A stretch of 64,000 bases of DNA from Xestospongia bergquistia (GCA_963965975.1 OZ014423.1:3994301-4058300), one strand, 5' to 3'. Positions 1-12,895 are shown, numbered from the stretch's first letter. Made by a program: numbers and translations. The notes: a model not told the origin generated them from the letters alone.

Positions 1-290
1 TAACATACTATTATTTTTTTCTGTTTTTTGTTATGAACTGCAAGTTTAATACCTTTTTAGTGATTTTTATTGATCTGCCTCTTGCAGAGATATCTTTGTT
101 CTAACTCCCATGGCAATAAGGATTGATGGATTATATTTTTATAACAATTCACATGTCATATATGTTTTAATGTACATACTAATTATACTTAAAAGCTATG
201 CACTCTCAGCACATGATGCTTGTATTGTGACTTGTAGGAGGTTAATATATAACATGACACATTTTATGAGGTTCACTTTATATCCAATAG

Positions 291-364
291 AACCTGCTAA
301 GGAATCAGGTACTGCTAATACAATTGAAGGATATAATACTGACAAGTTACCTATGGAACATCAG
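291..364 (+). pseudogene. Relic linker exon after death domain (copy 1)
   Basis: A 74-nt stretch bounded by a TAG acceptor and a GTATGA donor. It reads PAKESGTANTIEGYNTDK and ends in MEHQ. It matches the exon at 41670-41743 of the intact gene (YAKESSATNSSEFNITDS...MEHQ) in length, phase and splice sites. The 86-codon open frame covering it is not a gene; only this exon is conserved. Confidence 0.6.
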
Positions 365-712
365 GTATGATTTATCTTCTTATGTATTCACTTTGTTAAT
401 GATTTAAATGAAAGACTGATTGAATAGATGGATGGATTAATAAATAGATGAATGGATGAATGAACTGACTGGTCATAGGATGTCAATATGATACATTTTG
501 TAGAGCAAGTGAAAGGATCAAGTAACTTCATGGAAATTGTTACATTGGAAAGTATTGTACTGTAGTTTAAATACCTAGATTATTATAACCTTAACTACTG
601 GATTGTTGGTCATATCAATCATTGTACTTAGACCAATATTCAGACATATTGACGTTTCTACATATAAAGTAATAGTTGTCATAGCTTTTATCAGTTCATG
701 TTATTGGATCTT

Positions 713-1357
713 TAGAATATACTGTTTTAACTTTCATGAGTATACTACAAGTTCACTTTGATTAATTATATATTATTGTAATCAACTTATCATTTATTAA
801 TGGACAAATATCAAAGAACATTGATTATTAAATTTATGAACTCTAGCACACATCACTGTAAGTCACTTTATTTATTAATAAAAGATAAATTCCTTCTGTT
901 AAGAGTACATAGATGATGATGATAGTATTCATTATGAGAATACCATATAGAACAGATGTGGAGTAATTTAATAACCAGGCTTGCATACTTAATTAATGAA
1001 CTTAATTATATACATGTAGTAAATTTACTGATATTGAAACTATGTTTCCTGAAGTACATGGAACAATTAGGAATTCCTTTAATTTAATGTCCTATGTCCT
1101 TTATATTCTGGTTACTACACTACTCCATACCTGTTCTATATGGCATTCTCCTGATGAATACTATCATCATCATCTATGTACTCTTAGTAGAAGGAATTTA
1201 TCTTTTATTAATAAATAAAGTGACTTATACTGATGTGTGTTAGAAATCAAACTTTATATCATTATTGTTTGATGTCTGTTCCATTAATAAAAATGATAAG
1301 TTAATTACAATAATTTATAATTAGTTTATTATATTTAGAGGAACAGTATATGATCAT
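713..1357. mobile_element. Fold-back (MITE-like) element, copy 1
   Basis: Two arms of roughly 210-250 bases are inverted copies of each other around a 150-base centre. For example the run around 839-965, containing GATGATGATGATAGTATTC, recurs as its complement around 1122-1250. The outer ends also pair (ATATACTGTT near 718 with AACAGTATAT near 1345). No coding sequence is seen, so it looks like a non-autonomous hairpin transposon. Exact ends and target-site duplication were not resolved. Confidence 0.75.
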
Positions 1358-1812
1358 TAATGGACACAATCTACTTCATATGACAGGAGTAGTGGATAAT
1401 TTAGGTCCTTCTTACTTTTGAAGCAATGAATGAAGACTTATTACAATATTTTCAAGACTCATAATCAATGGAAAAACAAGTATTCTTGTATAATGATAGG
1501 TTGTCAGGTAATGCTCTCATGTACTCTTTCAGTCTTCAACAGCAGACAGTGTGGAAGTATCTCTGAGAAATGTGTGTTCATAATCTACAAGTAGAGCTTA
1601 ATATTGTGTTTGACAGCAGGTTATTAAAAACAATTAAAGCTGACAAATTCATCATTTTTTGTTCAAAGACAAATATTAAAATTATATTATAATAAGTATT
1701 ATATAGGAACTCTGTTATTGACTTGTAAACCACATGTTGATTGTATGATGTTGAACAAGAGCTATGAATGATTGATTATCTATGAAATAGGATAACATTA
1801 CTATATACATGG

Positions 1813-2760
1813 ATAGTTATTAAAATGTCTATTACAGACAACTTCAAACCTTAACTTATCAGGAATAACTCTTTCTTCCTAATATTCAGGGTAAAGACAC
1901 AACACTCAATTTTATGGTTGCCTCGACAACACTCCTAATAGTTATAAAAATGACTATTACAGACAACTTTAATCCTTAAGTTACCAGCATTTGGCAATAA
2001 CTATTTCTTCTTAATATTCAGGGTAAAGACACCAAACTCAACTTTACGGTTGCCACAACAACACTCCTATGCATAGAATAGTTATAAAAATGACTATTAC
2101 AGACAATTTCAAACCTTAACTTACCAGCAATAACTCTTTCTTCCTAATATTCAGGGTAAAGACACCACACTCAACTTTATGGTTGCCACAACAACACTCC
2201 TATGCATAGAATAGTTATAAAAATGACTATTACAGACAATTTCAAACCTTAAGTTACTAGCAATAACTATTTCTTCCTAATATTCAAGGTAAAGACATCA
2301 CACCCAATTTTACGGTTGCCATGACAACACTCCTATGCATAGAATAGTTATAAAAATGACTATTACAGACAATTTCAAACCTTAAGTTACTAGCAATAAG
2401 TATTTCTTCCTAATATTCAGGGTAAAGACACCACACCTATTTTTAGGGTTGCCATGACAACACTCCTATGCATAAAATAGTTATAAAAATGACTATTACA
2501 GACAATTTCAAACCTTAACTTACCAGCAATAACTCTTTCTTCCTAATATTCAGGGTAAAGACACTACACCCAACTTTACGGTTGGCACGACAACACTCCT
2601 ATGCATAGAATAGTTATAAAAATGACTATTACAAACAATTTCAAACCTTAACTTACCAGCATTAACTCTTTCTTCCTAATATTCAGGGTAAAGACACCAA
2701 ACTCAACTTTATGGTTGCCACAACAACACTCCTATGCATAGAATAGTTATAAAAATGACT
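1813..2760 (-). repeat. 133-bp satellite, seven units (copy 1)
   Basis: Tandem units of 133 bases, measured from the spacing of ATAGTTATAAAAATGACTAT at 2078, 2211 and 2344. That 20-mer is itself a near-perfect palindrome. On the minus strand each unit holds a 75-nt open stretch with an AG before it and usually GTAAGT after it. The array ends abruptly at 2760. Confidence 0.9.
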
Positions 2761-2989
2761 TATGTATTGTTAGTGCTCATCAATAGACCTGATTTAATAA
2801 CATTATTTAATATATTTGGGTTGATGTAGCCAGCACTTTACCATGACTGTTTGATTTTATAGAGATAAGGTGAGCTTGTATTCACTTCTTAACTTTTTTC
2901 TGGAGCAGAAGAAATTCCTCCCATGGGATTTCCATGTGATCCTGTAATGTGTTTTAATGCTTAGTGATTTTTTTGTTAGTAGGTATATT

Positions 2990-3310
2990 GTGTAGTGGTT
3001 GCTAGTCGATAAACTGTAGACGTTGTTAGTAGATAGACTATAGAGGTTGCTAGTAAGTAGGCTACATTGTAGAGGTTGCTAGTAGATAGACTGTATAGGC
3101 TGCTAGTGGTTATGTATACATTGCCTGCAGAAGTCTCTTGTAAGTAGATTGTAGTGGTTGCTAGTAGAAAATTTGTTGAGGCTTTTAGTAGAAAGACTGT
3201 AGAAGTTGCTAGTAGGTAGGTTTATAAAGGCAAGTAGTAGATAGACTTTAGAAACTGCTATAGTAGATGGACTGTAGAGGTTGCCAGTAGATAGATTGTA
3301 AATGTAGAGG
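2990..3310 (+). repeat. Imperfect minisatellite, about 24-bp unit
   Basis: About ten diverged copies of a unit like GTTGCTAGTAGATAGACTGT followed by AGAG, with some longer spacers between them. Open frames reading through it on the minus strand are artefacts of the repeat. Confidence 0.75.
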
Positions 3311-3826
3311 AACCATAAGCTTAGACGTTGATTCAGGAAAGTTAGAAAGAAATGTGGTTGTAAAATCCACAGTGGCCATAATATTTGTGCCAATAGCGGC
3401 AATACTGTGTTCATGATATTTGATATACACATACAATACAGCTAGAAGGTACACATATCTTATTGTCTTGTAATTTTTATGTTTTACTGAAGAATGAAGT
3501 GTTCTGATATAATTACATTTTCTTAACTACAGTAATTGATCAATAAATGTATAGGGTTGATTTTGCTAAAGATAAATGTCTTCATGATTTTGGTATAAAA
3601 TTAAATCAGGAGATAACATAAATTGTCGGAGTCCTGGTTGCAGTAAAACTAGAGTATAGAGACAAAAAATGACAGTACTAACCAAAAACTAGTATGGTAT
3701 TCAAAACAGTATTAGCTATTCGAGGTCATCATATTTATAAATCAATCAGGGAGCCAGAGACAGAGAGATACTCTCAGCTAAAAGAAGGAAGACAACAATT
3801 CTCACAATCAATTCGTTGTTGTAGTA

Positions 3827-3895
3827 ATGGACAAAGTGAGTTTAAGTGACAGCCACATCCTTAGAGAGATTTCGAAGGCCTTGCTAATGTCTTAA
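3827..3895 (+). other. Possible small first exon or micro-ORF
   Basis: An ATG opens 22 codons, MDKVSLSDSHILREISKALL plus two, before TAA, in a patch with more GC than its surroundings. The helical leucine spacing could fit the start of a death-fold helix, and candidate linker exons follow from 4323. It could be the 5' end of the decayed paralogue or chance. Confidence 0.2.
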
Positions 3896-4322
3896 ACCTA
3901 AGACACTTTAAAAGACGGATAAACTATAATAAAATTCCTTTGCTTAACTATTGATTTCTTATTTATAATTAACACGTTACACCATAATCTTTCAGAGAGT
4001 GGGCGCTTGCATGGGATATTGCATGGCCTTTTTCTTCAAAAGAGAAAAAAAAGGGGTGGGCATTTTCTCTGGACTTTACCATATTTACTCAAATATTAAA
4101 GGAAGTATTCGAGTAAAGATTCTTAATGACTTTATTTTATTTATATTCATCTTTTACTAGCAAAATAAATATGTCCTCTTCACCATCCAAGAAGCTCAAG
4201 TAGTCTTATAACAAAGATTATGATTAATTAGTAATATTATTATAATACATGATATATTATTATAATCCTTGCACTTTATAACAACATTTTTCCTTTTTTA
4301 AATATTCATATTTCATGTTCAG

Positions 4323-4934
4323 ATTTAGCAGTTACTACTGAGGAATCAGAAATTGTTGATTGGACAGAAAGCACTGACAATAAGTCAGGTCATGGAATAG
4401 TAGGTACAATTTAAATTGTTTCTTCGACTTTTTTATATACCATTTCCATAGGAAATAGATTGCCATCGAAAGGACCCAAAAAAAGAAGAACTCTTTTGTT
4501 ATTTCAAAGCAGCAGTGGTGCACAACAAGATACTGTATTTATAGTTGTGATATGTTAATTGTCTGTTTTCTTACTATAGAGACCATTCTAGATGCTCATA
4601 AATCCAAGATTGGTAGTAACTCTAACTCAGGTGAAAGTATTTGTTAATCAATTTATTTCCTATACACATACATGTATTTTTCTTCATACTATAATAACTT
4701 GAGGAATTTTTATAATAACATGTTAAGTAACATGAACACACATTATAATAGTAAGTTCTTGTCTGTCCATAGCAAAGTGACAGGAATACCACAGAATGTG
4801 ATGTGTTTACTATCTTGTATTTAACATTATTTGAATATAATTCACTTATTTTATCTAACTTTAGATGATTTGCCTAAAACTAAGATGTTTGCCCAAGACA
4901 AACAAGAGAGTATGGCTAACAGACTAGCTACAGT
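4323..4934 (+). pseudogene. Candidate linker exons of the decayed paralogue
   Basis: Three short open stretches with AG before and GT after: 4323-4388 (phase 1 to 1, LAVTTEESEIVDWTESTDNK), 4580-4630 (phase 1 to 1, TILDAHKSKIGSNSNS) and 4865-4934 (DLPKTKMFAQDKQESMANRL). They resemble the acidic, serine-rich linker exons 40908-40964 and 41098-41169 of the intact gene in size, phase and composition. In the third, the weak GGTAT donor would bring a TAA in frame; the better GTAAGG donor avoids it but leaves phase 2. Assignment rests on composition and position. Confidence 0.35.
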
Positions 4935-5625
4935 GTAAGGTATTAAGGAAGATGACAAGAATGCAAATAATGTATACAATAAGGTTTATGAAGTTATTAA
5001 AACAAAACTATGATTTTCTTTCAGAACAAACTGATGAATCATAAAGAAATAATGATAAGTCAACTTTTTGTAGAGTGTAAGTGAGAAACATGTCACATGT
5101 ATCATGTATCGTCACATGTGTCGATAATAATATATATGAAGTTTCAATGAATATATTAAATTAAAATGATAGATTTGCAATGTGTTTACAGTAAACAACT
5201 AAAGATATATTGGAAATGTTAGTAGTATCACTTTCTTTTTAAGAAACTATTAACTGATCAAGTGTAATATAATGTTGTAGTCCATTAGAAGTAGCAGTAC
5301 TATGATTATTATAACAAAATATGATACACATACTCTTCACAAAATTTGTAATTAGTTGTAATAACTACATGTTTTTTCTATTATAGGTTACATGCTCTTT
5401 CGATATAGTCTTCCATTTTATATTTTGCTACATTTACTGCTATCTAATTAATACTACTTAGTAAACTGTATATGTAACTACCTATTGTACTACTAAGGAC
5501 TCTATTGTAGTCACAGTTGCTTATATAAACACAGCTAGAGGTAACACTGAACTTCTTTATCACACACTACTATCAGTGCTACTACACATGTTCCAATCAT
5601 CAGATCTGTAATTTTATGACCAGTA

Positions 5626-5870
5626 CGCTGTAAACATTGATTGGTTGATTTAACCATTATTCAGTTATACAGGTTGCAATTACAAAACTTATTTTTGATG
5701 GAAAAGTAATCATAATACTGTTTTCATTACTAATATCCTACTGTTTATATAGCTACATAGCCACTAATTTCATAACACAATAGTAATCAAAACAGTAATA
5801 AGTTTACTTTTTGCATATACAACCCATATAACCATGTATTGGTTAAACCAAGTATTTAATTTTTACAGTG
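5626..5870. mobile_element. MITE family A, full copy (245 bp)
   Basis: Terminal inverted repeats begin CGCTGTAAA on the left and end TTTACAGTG on the right, flanked by TA on both sides as in Tc1/mariner-type insertions. The arms continue inward (TTGATTGGTTGATTTAACCA paired with TTGGTTAAACCAAGTA). There is no open frame, so it is non-autonomous. A related end occurs at 62143-62200. Confidence 0.75.
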
Positions 5871-6300
5871 TACAACATTTTAACACTACATGGATCTTGT
5901 CTGATGTTGTATTTCAGTGTTCATAAGTTTTACTCTATAAACCTGACATTCTCTCTGTTATCATAAAAACAAAAAATAGTTTCATTCTTAGTCTTATTAA
6001 GTGTTTCATGTTAACTATTACTGTAACATGCCTACCCATTAGCCTTTGTTTAGATGACAATTTTGTTATACTATTACAATATTGCTTTGAATGAGACCAA
6101 TTTATTTGTAATGTAACATGATGAACAAATTTATAAGAAGGATGTTCTTTCATTGATAATTGATATATATATTACATCTCATTACTTTAAATTACAATGG
6201 ACCATCCAAGTTTAAATCATTGAATATGCAAATTTCTCCAATTCAACTGTGGGTAAATAACTCCCATTAATGAGATAACTAATTAATTAATTAAACATTT

Positions 6301-6625
6301 TTGAAGCTCTTAATTTTAATAGAAAGACTAAAAACTATTTTCTTATTTACTGGATTGTGGTGCTCAATACAGAAGCCACCATCTTCATTTCTGGAACCAT
6401 TTCTCACTTGTTTGAAGGATATGGAAGAGAAAGGTAATCATAATATAGATTTATGTATAATAACTACTGCACACATGCAGGGTATGAAATTTATATTCCT
6501 GGAGAGGATCAGCAATTACTCATAGCACAGCTACTATGTGCTGTACTGTGATGGATTTCCCTGCAAAGGCAACTACTTTGAATTGAAACCAGTACAATGG
6601 CCAGTAAGGTTACTTAAGTTGCAAA
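6301..6625 (+). other. Coding-like remnant of unknown identity
   Basis: Two overlapping frames look protein-like. One reads YEIYIPGEDQQLLIAQLL around 6482-6540. After an apparent frameshift another reads DGFPCKGNYFELKPVQWP around 6550-6605. An AG acceptor precedes the first. Together they suggest a broken exon. I do not recognise the family. It lies between the candidate linker exons and the death-domain relic, so it could belong to the decayed paralogue or to an inserted element. Confidence 0.3.
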
Positions 6626-7907
6626 CATTCAGGTAGTAAATATAGTAAGGACCTAATTGATAGTATACTGTATTAAGTGAATACATTTTTGGGAACTATT
6701 TCTGGTTGCTGTTGGAAGAGGTATATAAAGTTCATGTATGGTGAATATCAGGAAGGTGTCAAAATGAGAGAACACCAGGATCACTACAGGGATGCTCAAA
6801 AAGCTCTATAGATGCTAGTAAAGTAAGTTCTTTTTTGTTAACCTATTATAGTTACTAGACAATATGTTTCAGGCTGTTTATGGTGTTAAAGATATTTGGC
6901 CATATTCACCCATACATATGATCCTGTGTTTTCCCAAGTTTTGACATTATTTGATGCATTCCAGTTGACTATATTCATTGTGTCCTTCTCAGTGTAGTAA
7001 ATAACTTTGCAAAACTCTAATTTGACTAAGCATACAGCAAAGAAGAATGGTAAATATGATGAACATATCTAATAACACTCTTAATATAATGAAAATCTTA
7101 ATACACACTACATACTACATAGTATCCTTTTTGCTTTATAAAGACTTATATGTAATTTAGACATTATCATTATTTTCCCTGCATACAAATATTCTCTGAT
7201 TTATAGGTATATTGGTAGAAAAGCTGTACAATTTATATACTGTAAAAATGTAATGCAGTTCCACATTTTCTAATTCAACACAAACATTTCAGTATTGAAA
7301 ACTTGGACTAAAGGAGACTACAGTCTATAATGTTGTGATAAGTGGAGAATTTATTTGCCAAGCAACTGAACAACATAGCATTATAATGTCTACCATCAGT
7401 GATTGTGTTTCTGGCAGTTAGTTCTTCACTGATGTTGGCTTTTAACAATAGATTATAACAGACTATATGTTGAAGAAAAACTAGAAGACTACAAGAAACA
7501 AAGGAATCCATCATAGTAATGTGCTTTTATGGTATTGTTGTGTATGATATTGTTAGTTCTAACTTTTTAACATTCTGCATTATTACATTGACGCTTAATT
7601 GGATAAATTCATGATGAATAAATGAATGATTACCAATATTATAACTGCAGATAACTTTTAAAGAAGTACTTCATCATAACAATGCTAAGACTATACAATC
7701 TTTCTTGATCAAATTTAGCATCTACTTCAGTTTTATTATGTGGTTGTGGAGGTGACTCATTAAGTAGATATTTAAATTTTAACATCTTTTGGATTGAAGG
7801 AGTTGAGAATAAGTTTGACACTTTTTGTTCACTGATGATTTCCTTTTCTCAATTATGTGAATTAATAGAGTCGTTCTTGCCAGTTGTTTAATTTAATTTT
7901 CCTTTAC

Positions 7908-8225
7908 CTGTCAAACCTACAAGATGCAAAGCTTTTATTCAACTAGTTTGTATTGATGCTTCATGCCATAAAATTAGAGATGGCCTTCCAGTTTGTTATA
8001 ATTAAGTAAAAGTTTGGCTCAATCCAATGATCCAAATCAAACAAGACTTAGTGAAGTTATTCAGCAGTGGTTGAACATGAAATGTCAATTAAGGTGGAGT
8101 TGCTACTGTCACATGGAACACAATATTAGATATTCTAAAGGGATCATTTCTTAAAAACAAAGTCTTGGCGATGAAGATATACCAGTCATTGAAGGAAGAA
8201 AGATCTAAAGAACAGATAGCTCCAA
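7908..8225 (+). pseudogene. Decayed death-domain exon (third paralogue)
   Basis: Homologous to the intact death-domain exon at 41220-41534. Conserved stretches appear in three frames: KPTRCKAFIQLVCID and IRDGLPVCYN; then SNDPNQTRLSEVIQQWLNMK; then GGVATVTWNTILDILKGSF and KIYQSLKEER. A one-base loss near 8002 and an insertion of about four bases (TTAA) near 8088 account for the shifts. It ends at a GTAAAT donor. Two frameshifts make it non-functional unless they are assembly errors. Confidence 0.75.
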
Positions 8226-8642
8226 GTAAATATACATTAGACTCATGATGTTGATATATAAAAATTAATGTTTTAGTTTTGATGCAGTTAATAATTGTGA
8301 TGGTTATAATATTGACATCAGCTTTAACCGGCTATGTATGTCCTCTCTGACTTAACATACTATTATTTTTTTCTGTTTTTTGTTATGAACTGCAAGTTTA
8401 ATACCTTTTTAGTGATTTTTATTGATCTGCCTCTTGCAGAGATATCTTTGTTCTAACTCCCATGGCAATAAGGATTGATGGATTATATTTTTATAACAAT
8501 TCACATGTCATATATGTTTTAATGTACATACTAATTATACTTAAAAGCTATGCACTCTCAGCACATGATGCTTGTATTGTGACTTGTAGGAGGTTAATAT
8601 ATAACATGACACATTTTATGAGGTTCACTTTATATCCAATAG

Positions 8643-8716
8643 AACCTGCTAAGGAATCAGGTACTGCTAATACAATTGAAGGATATAATACTGACAAGTT
8701 ACCTATGGAACATCAG
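8643..8716 (+). pseudogene. Relic linker exon after death domain (copy 2)
   Basis: Same 74-nt exon as at 291-364. In this copy it lies about 420 bases downstream of the decayed death-domain exon. That is the same order as in the intact gene, where 41220-41534 is followed by 41670-41743. This supports a third paralogue in the window, now degraded. The exon itself has no disruption. Confidence 0.65.
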
Positions 8717-9064
8717 GTATGATTTATCTTCTTATGTATTCACTTTGTTAATGATTTAAATGAAAGACTGATTGAATAGATGGATGGATTAATAAATAGA
8801 TGAATGGATGAATGAACTGACTGGTCATAGGATGTCAATATGATACATTTTGTAGAGCAAGTGAAAGGATCAAGTAACTTCATGGAAATTGTTACATTGG
8901 AAAGTATTGTACTGTAGTTTAAATACCTAGATTATTATAACCTTAACTACTGGATTGTTGGTCATATCAATCATTGTACTTAGACCAATATTCAGACATA
9001 TTGACGTTTCTACATATAAAGTAATAGTTGTCATAGCTTTTATCAGTTCATGTTATTGGATCTT

Positions 9065-9709
9065 TAGAATATACTGTTTTAACTTTCATGAGTATACTAC
9101 AAGTTCACTTTGATTAATTATATATTATTGTAATCAACTTATCATTTATTAATGGACAAATATCAAAGAACATTGATTATTAAATTTATGAACTCTAGCA
9201 CACATCACTGTAAGTCACTTTATTTATTAATAAAAGATAAATTCCTTCTGTTAAGAGTACATAGATGATGATGATAGTATTCATTATGAGAATACCATAT
9301 AGAACAGATGTGGAGTAATTTAATAACCAGGCTTGCATACTTAATTAATGAACTTAATTATATACATGTAGTAAATTTACTGATATTGAAACTATGTTTC
9401 CTGAAGTACATGGAACAATTAGGAATTCCTTTAATTTAATGTCCTATGTCCTTTATATTCTGGTTACTACACTACTCCATACCTGTTCTATATGGCATTC
9501 TCCTGATGAATACTATCATCATCATCTATGTACTCTTAGTAGAAGGAATTTATCTTTTATTAATAAATAAAGTGACTTATACTGATGTGTGTTAGAAATC
9601 AAACTTTATATCATTATTGTTTGATGTCTGTTCCATTAATAAAAATGATAAGTTAATTACAATAATTTATAATTAGTTTATTATATTTAGAGGAACAGTA
9701 TATGATCAT
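9065..9709. mobile_element. Fold-back (MITE-like) element, copy 2
   Basis: Same inverted-repeat element as at 713-1357, carried along in the 2.76-kb duplication. Confidence 0.75.
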
Positions 9710-10164
9710 TAATGGACACAATCTACTTCATATGACAGGAGTAGTGGATAATTTAGGTCCTTCTTACTTTTGAAGCAATGAATGAAGACTTATTACAATA
9801 TTTTCAAGACTCATAATCAATGGAAAAACAAGTATTCTTGTATAATGATAGGTTGTCAGGTAATGCTCTCATGTACTCTTTCAGTCTTCAACAGCAGACA
9901 GTGTGGAAGTATCTCTGAGAAATGTGTGTTCATAATCTACAAGTAGAGCTTAATATTGTGTTTGACAGCAGGTTATTAAAAACAATTAAAGCTGACAAAT
10001 TCATCATTTTTTGTTCAAAGACAAATATTAAAATTATATTATAATAAGTATTATATAGGAACTCTGTTATTGACTTGTAAACCACATGTTGATTGTATGA
10101 TGTTGAACAAGAGCTATGAATGATTGATTATCTATGAAATAGGATAACATTACTATATACATGG

Positions 10165-11738
10165 ATAGTTATTAAAATGTCTATTACAGACAACTTCAAA
10201 CCTTAACTTATCAGGAATAACTCTTTCTTCCTAATATTCAGGGTAAAGACACAACACTCAATTTTATGGTTGCCTCGACAACACTCCTAATAGTTATAAA
10301 AATGACTATTACAGACAACTTTAATCCTTAAGTTACCAGCATTTGGCAATAACTATTTCTTCTTAATATTCAGGGTAAAGACACCAAACTCAACTTTACG
10401 GTTGCCACAACAACACTCCTATGCATAGAATAGTTATAAAAATGACTATTACAGACAATTTCAAACCTTAACTTACCAGCAATAACTCTTTCTTCCTAAT
10501 ATTCAGGGTAAAGACACCACACTCAACTTTATGGTTGCCACAACAACACTCCTATGCATAGAATAGTTATAAAAATGACTATTACAGACAATTTCAAACC
10601 TTAAGTTACTAGCAATAACTATTTCTTCCTAATATTCAAGGTAAAGACATCACACCCAATTTTACGGTTGCCATGACAACACTCCTATGCATAGAATAGT
10701 TATAAAAATGACTATTACAGACAATTTCAAACCTTAAGTTACTAGCAATAAGTATTTCTTCCTAATATTCAGGGTAAAGACACCACACCTATTTTTAGGG
10801 TTGCCATGACAACACTCCTATGCATAAAATAGTTATAAAAATGACTATTACAGACAATTTCAAACCTTAACTTACCAGCAATAACTCTTTCTTCCTAATA
10901 TTCAGGGTAAAGACACTACACCCAACTTTACGGTTGGCACGACAACACTCCTATGCATAGAATAGTTATAAAAATGACTATTACAAACAATTTCAAACCT
11001 TAACTTACCAGCATTAACTCTTTCTTCCTAATATTCAGGGTAAAGACACCAAACTCAACTTTATGGTTGCCACAACAACACTCCTATGCATAGAATAGTT
11101 ATAAAAATGACTATTACAGACAATTTCAAACCTTAAGTTACTAGCAATAACTATTTTTTTCTAATATTCAGGGTAAAGACACCACACCCAATTTTATGGT
11201 TGCCATGACAACACTCCTATGCATAGAATAGTTATAAAAATGACTATTACAGACAATTTAAAACCTTAACTTACCAGCAATAACTCTTTCTTCCTAATAT
11301 TCAGTGTTAAGAGACCACACACAACTTTACGGTTGGCACGACAACATTCCTATCTATAGAGTAGTTATAAAAGGACTATTACAGACAATTTCAAACCTAA
11401 ACTTACCAGCAATAACTCTTTCCTCCTAATATTCAGGGTAAAGACACTACACCCAATTTTACAGTTGCCACGACAACACTCCTATGCATAGAATAGTTAT
11501 AAAAATGACTATTACAGACAATTTCAAAAATTAACTTACCAGCAATAACCCTTTCTTCCTAATATTCAGGGTAAAAACATCACACCCAATTTTATGGTTG
11601 CCATGACAACATTCCTAATAGTTATAAAAATGACTATTACAGACAATTTAAAACCTTAACTTACCAGCAATAACTCTTTCTTCCTAATATTCAGGGTTAA
11701 GAGACCACACCTAATTTTACGGTTACCATGACAACGCT

Positions 11739-11774
<36 letters not shown>

Positions 11775-12841
11775 TAGAAATGACTATTACAGACTATTTC
11801 AAACCTTAACTTACCAGCAATAACTCTTTCTTCCTAATATTCAGGGTAAAAACACCACACCCAACTTTACAATTGGTACGACAACACTCCTATGCATAGA
11901 ATAGTTTTAAAAATGACTATTACAGAAAATTTCAAACCTTAACTTACTAGCAATAACCCTTTCTTCCTAATATTCAGGGTAAATACATCACACCCAATTT
12001 TATGGTTGCCATGACAACACTCCTATGCATAGAATAGTTATAAAAATGACTATTACAGACAATTTCAAACCTTAACTTACCAGCAATAACTTTTTCTTTC
12101 TAATATTCAGGGTTAAGAGACCACACCAAATTTTACGGTTACCATGACAACACTCCTATATATATATATATATATAGAGTAGTTATAGAAATGATTATTA
12201 CAGACAATTTCAAACATTAACTTACAAGCAATAACTCTTTCTTCCTAATATTCAGGGTAAAGACACTACACCCAATTTTACAGTTGCCACGACAACACTC
12301 CTATGCAAAGAATAGTTATAAAAATGACTATTACAGACAATTTCAAACCTTAACTTACCAGCAATAACTTTTTCTTCCTAATATTCAGGGTTAAGAGACC
12401 ACACCAAATTTTACGGTTACCATGACAACACTCCTATATATATATATATATAGAGTAGTTATAGAAATGATTATTACAGACAATTTCAAACATTAACTTA
12501 CAAGCAATAACTCTTTCTTCCTAATATTCAGGGTAAAGACACTACACCCAAGTTTACAGTTGCCACGACAACACTCCTATGCATAGAATAGTTATAAAAA
12601 TGACTATTACAGACAATTTCAAAAATTAACTTACCAGCAATAACCCTTTCTTCCTAATATTCAGGGTAAAAACATCACACCCAATTTTATGGTTGCCATG
12701 ACAACATTCCTATGCATAGAATAGTTATAAAAATGACTATTACAGACAATTTAAAACCTTAACTTACCAGCAATAACTCTTTCTTCCTAATATTCAGGGT
12801 TAAGAGACCACACCTAATTTTACGGTTACCATGACAACGCT

Positions 12842-12892
<51 letters not shown>

Positions 12893-12895
12893 ATA
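10165..12895 (-). repeat. 133-bp satellite array, block 1
   Basis: About twenty tandem 133-bp units, several with a (TA)n tract replacing ATGCATAG at the unit junction (11744-11771, 12157-12176, 12436-12452). Read on the minus strand, a unit such as 10477-10551 is a 25-codon open stretch. Its first 20 residues have the consensus ECCRGNRKIGCGVFTLNIRK, followed by K, E/G/K, then LLL. It is preceded by ATAG and followed by GTAAGT; the remaining 58 bases contain TATAAC, like a branch site. The block is interrupted at its right end by a Penelope-like element. Confidence 0.92.

Larger units (their letters stand above)
1..2760 (+). repeat. 2.76-kb direct duplication, copy 1
   Basis: This block is repeated at an offset of 8,352 bases, and I saw no difference in the stretches compared. 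The match stops at 2760/11112 inside the 133-bp satellite, where copy 1 moves into unrelated sequence and copy 2 continues with more satellite units. The left edge coincides with the start of the window, so its true extent is unknown. It carries one relic exon, a fold-back element and seven satellite units. Near-perfect identity means either a very recent duplication or an assembly artefact such as a misplaced haplotype contig. Confidence 0.95.
8353..11112 (+). repeat. 2.76-kb direct duplication, copy 2
   Basis: Second copy of the block at the window start. Here the left neighbour makes sense: a decayed death-domain exon (7908-8225) lies just upstream, and the copy brings the following exon of the same gene (8643-8716). 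This copy therefore looks like the original context, and the one at the window start the derived or misplaced one. Confidence 0.95.

Noticed and set aside
110-370. 86-codon open frame, repeated at 8462-8722
   Set aside because: Only the 74-nt stretch 291-364 resembles a known exon, and in a different reading context. The frame around it is chance and is copied by the duplication.
3103-3454. Two overlapping minus frames of 109 and 68 codons
   Set aside because: They run through the 24-bp minisatellite.
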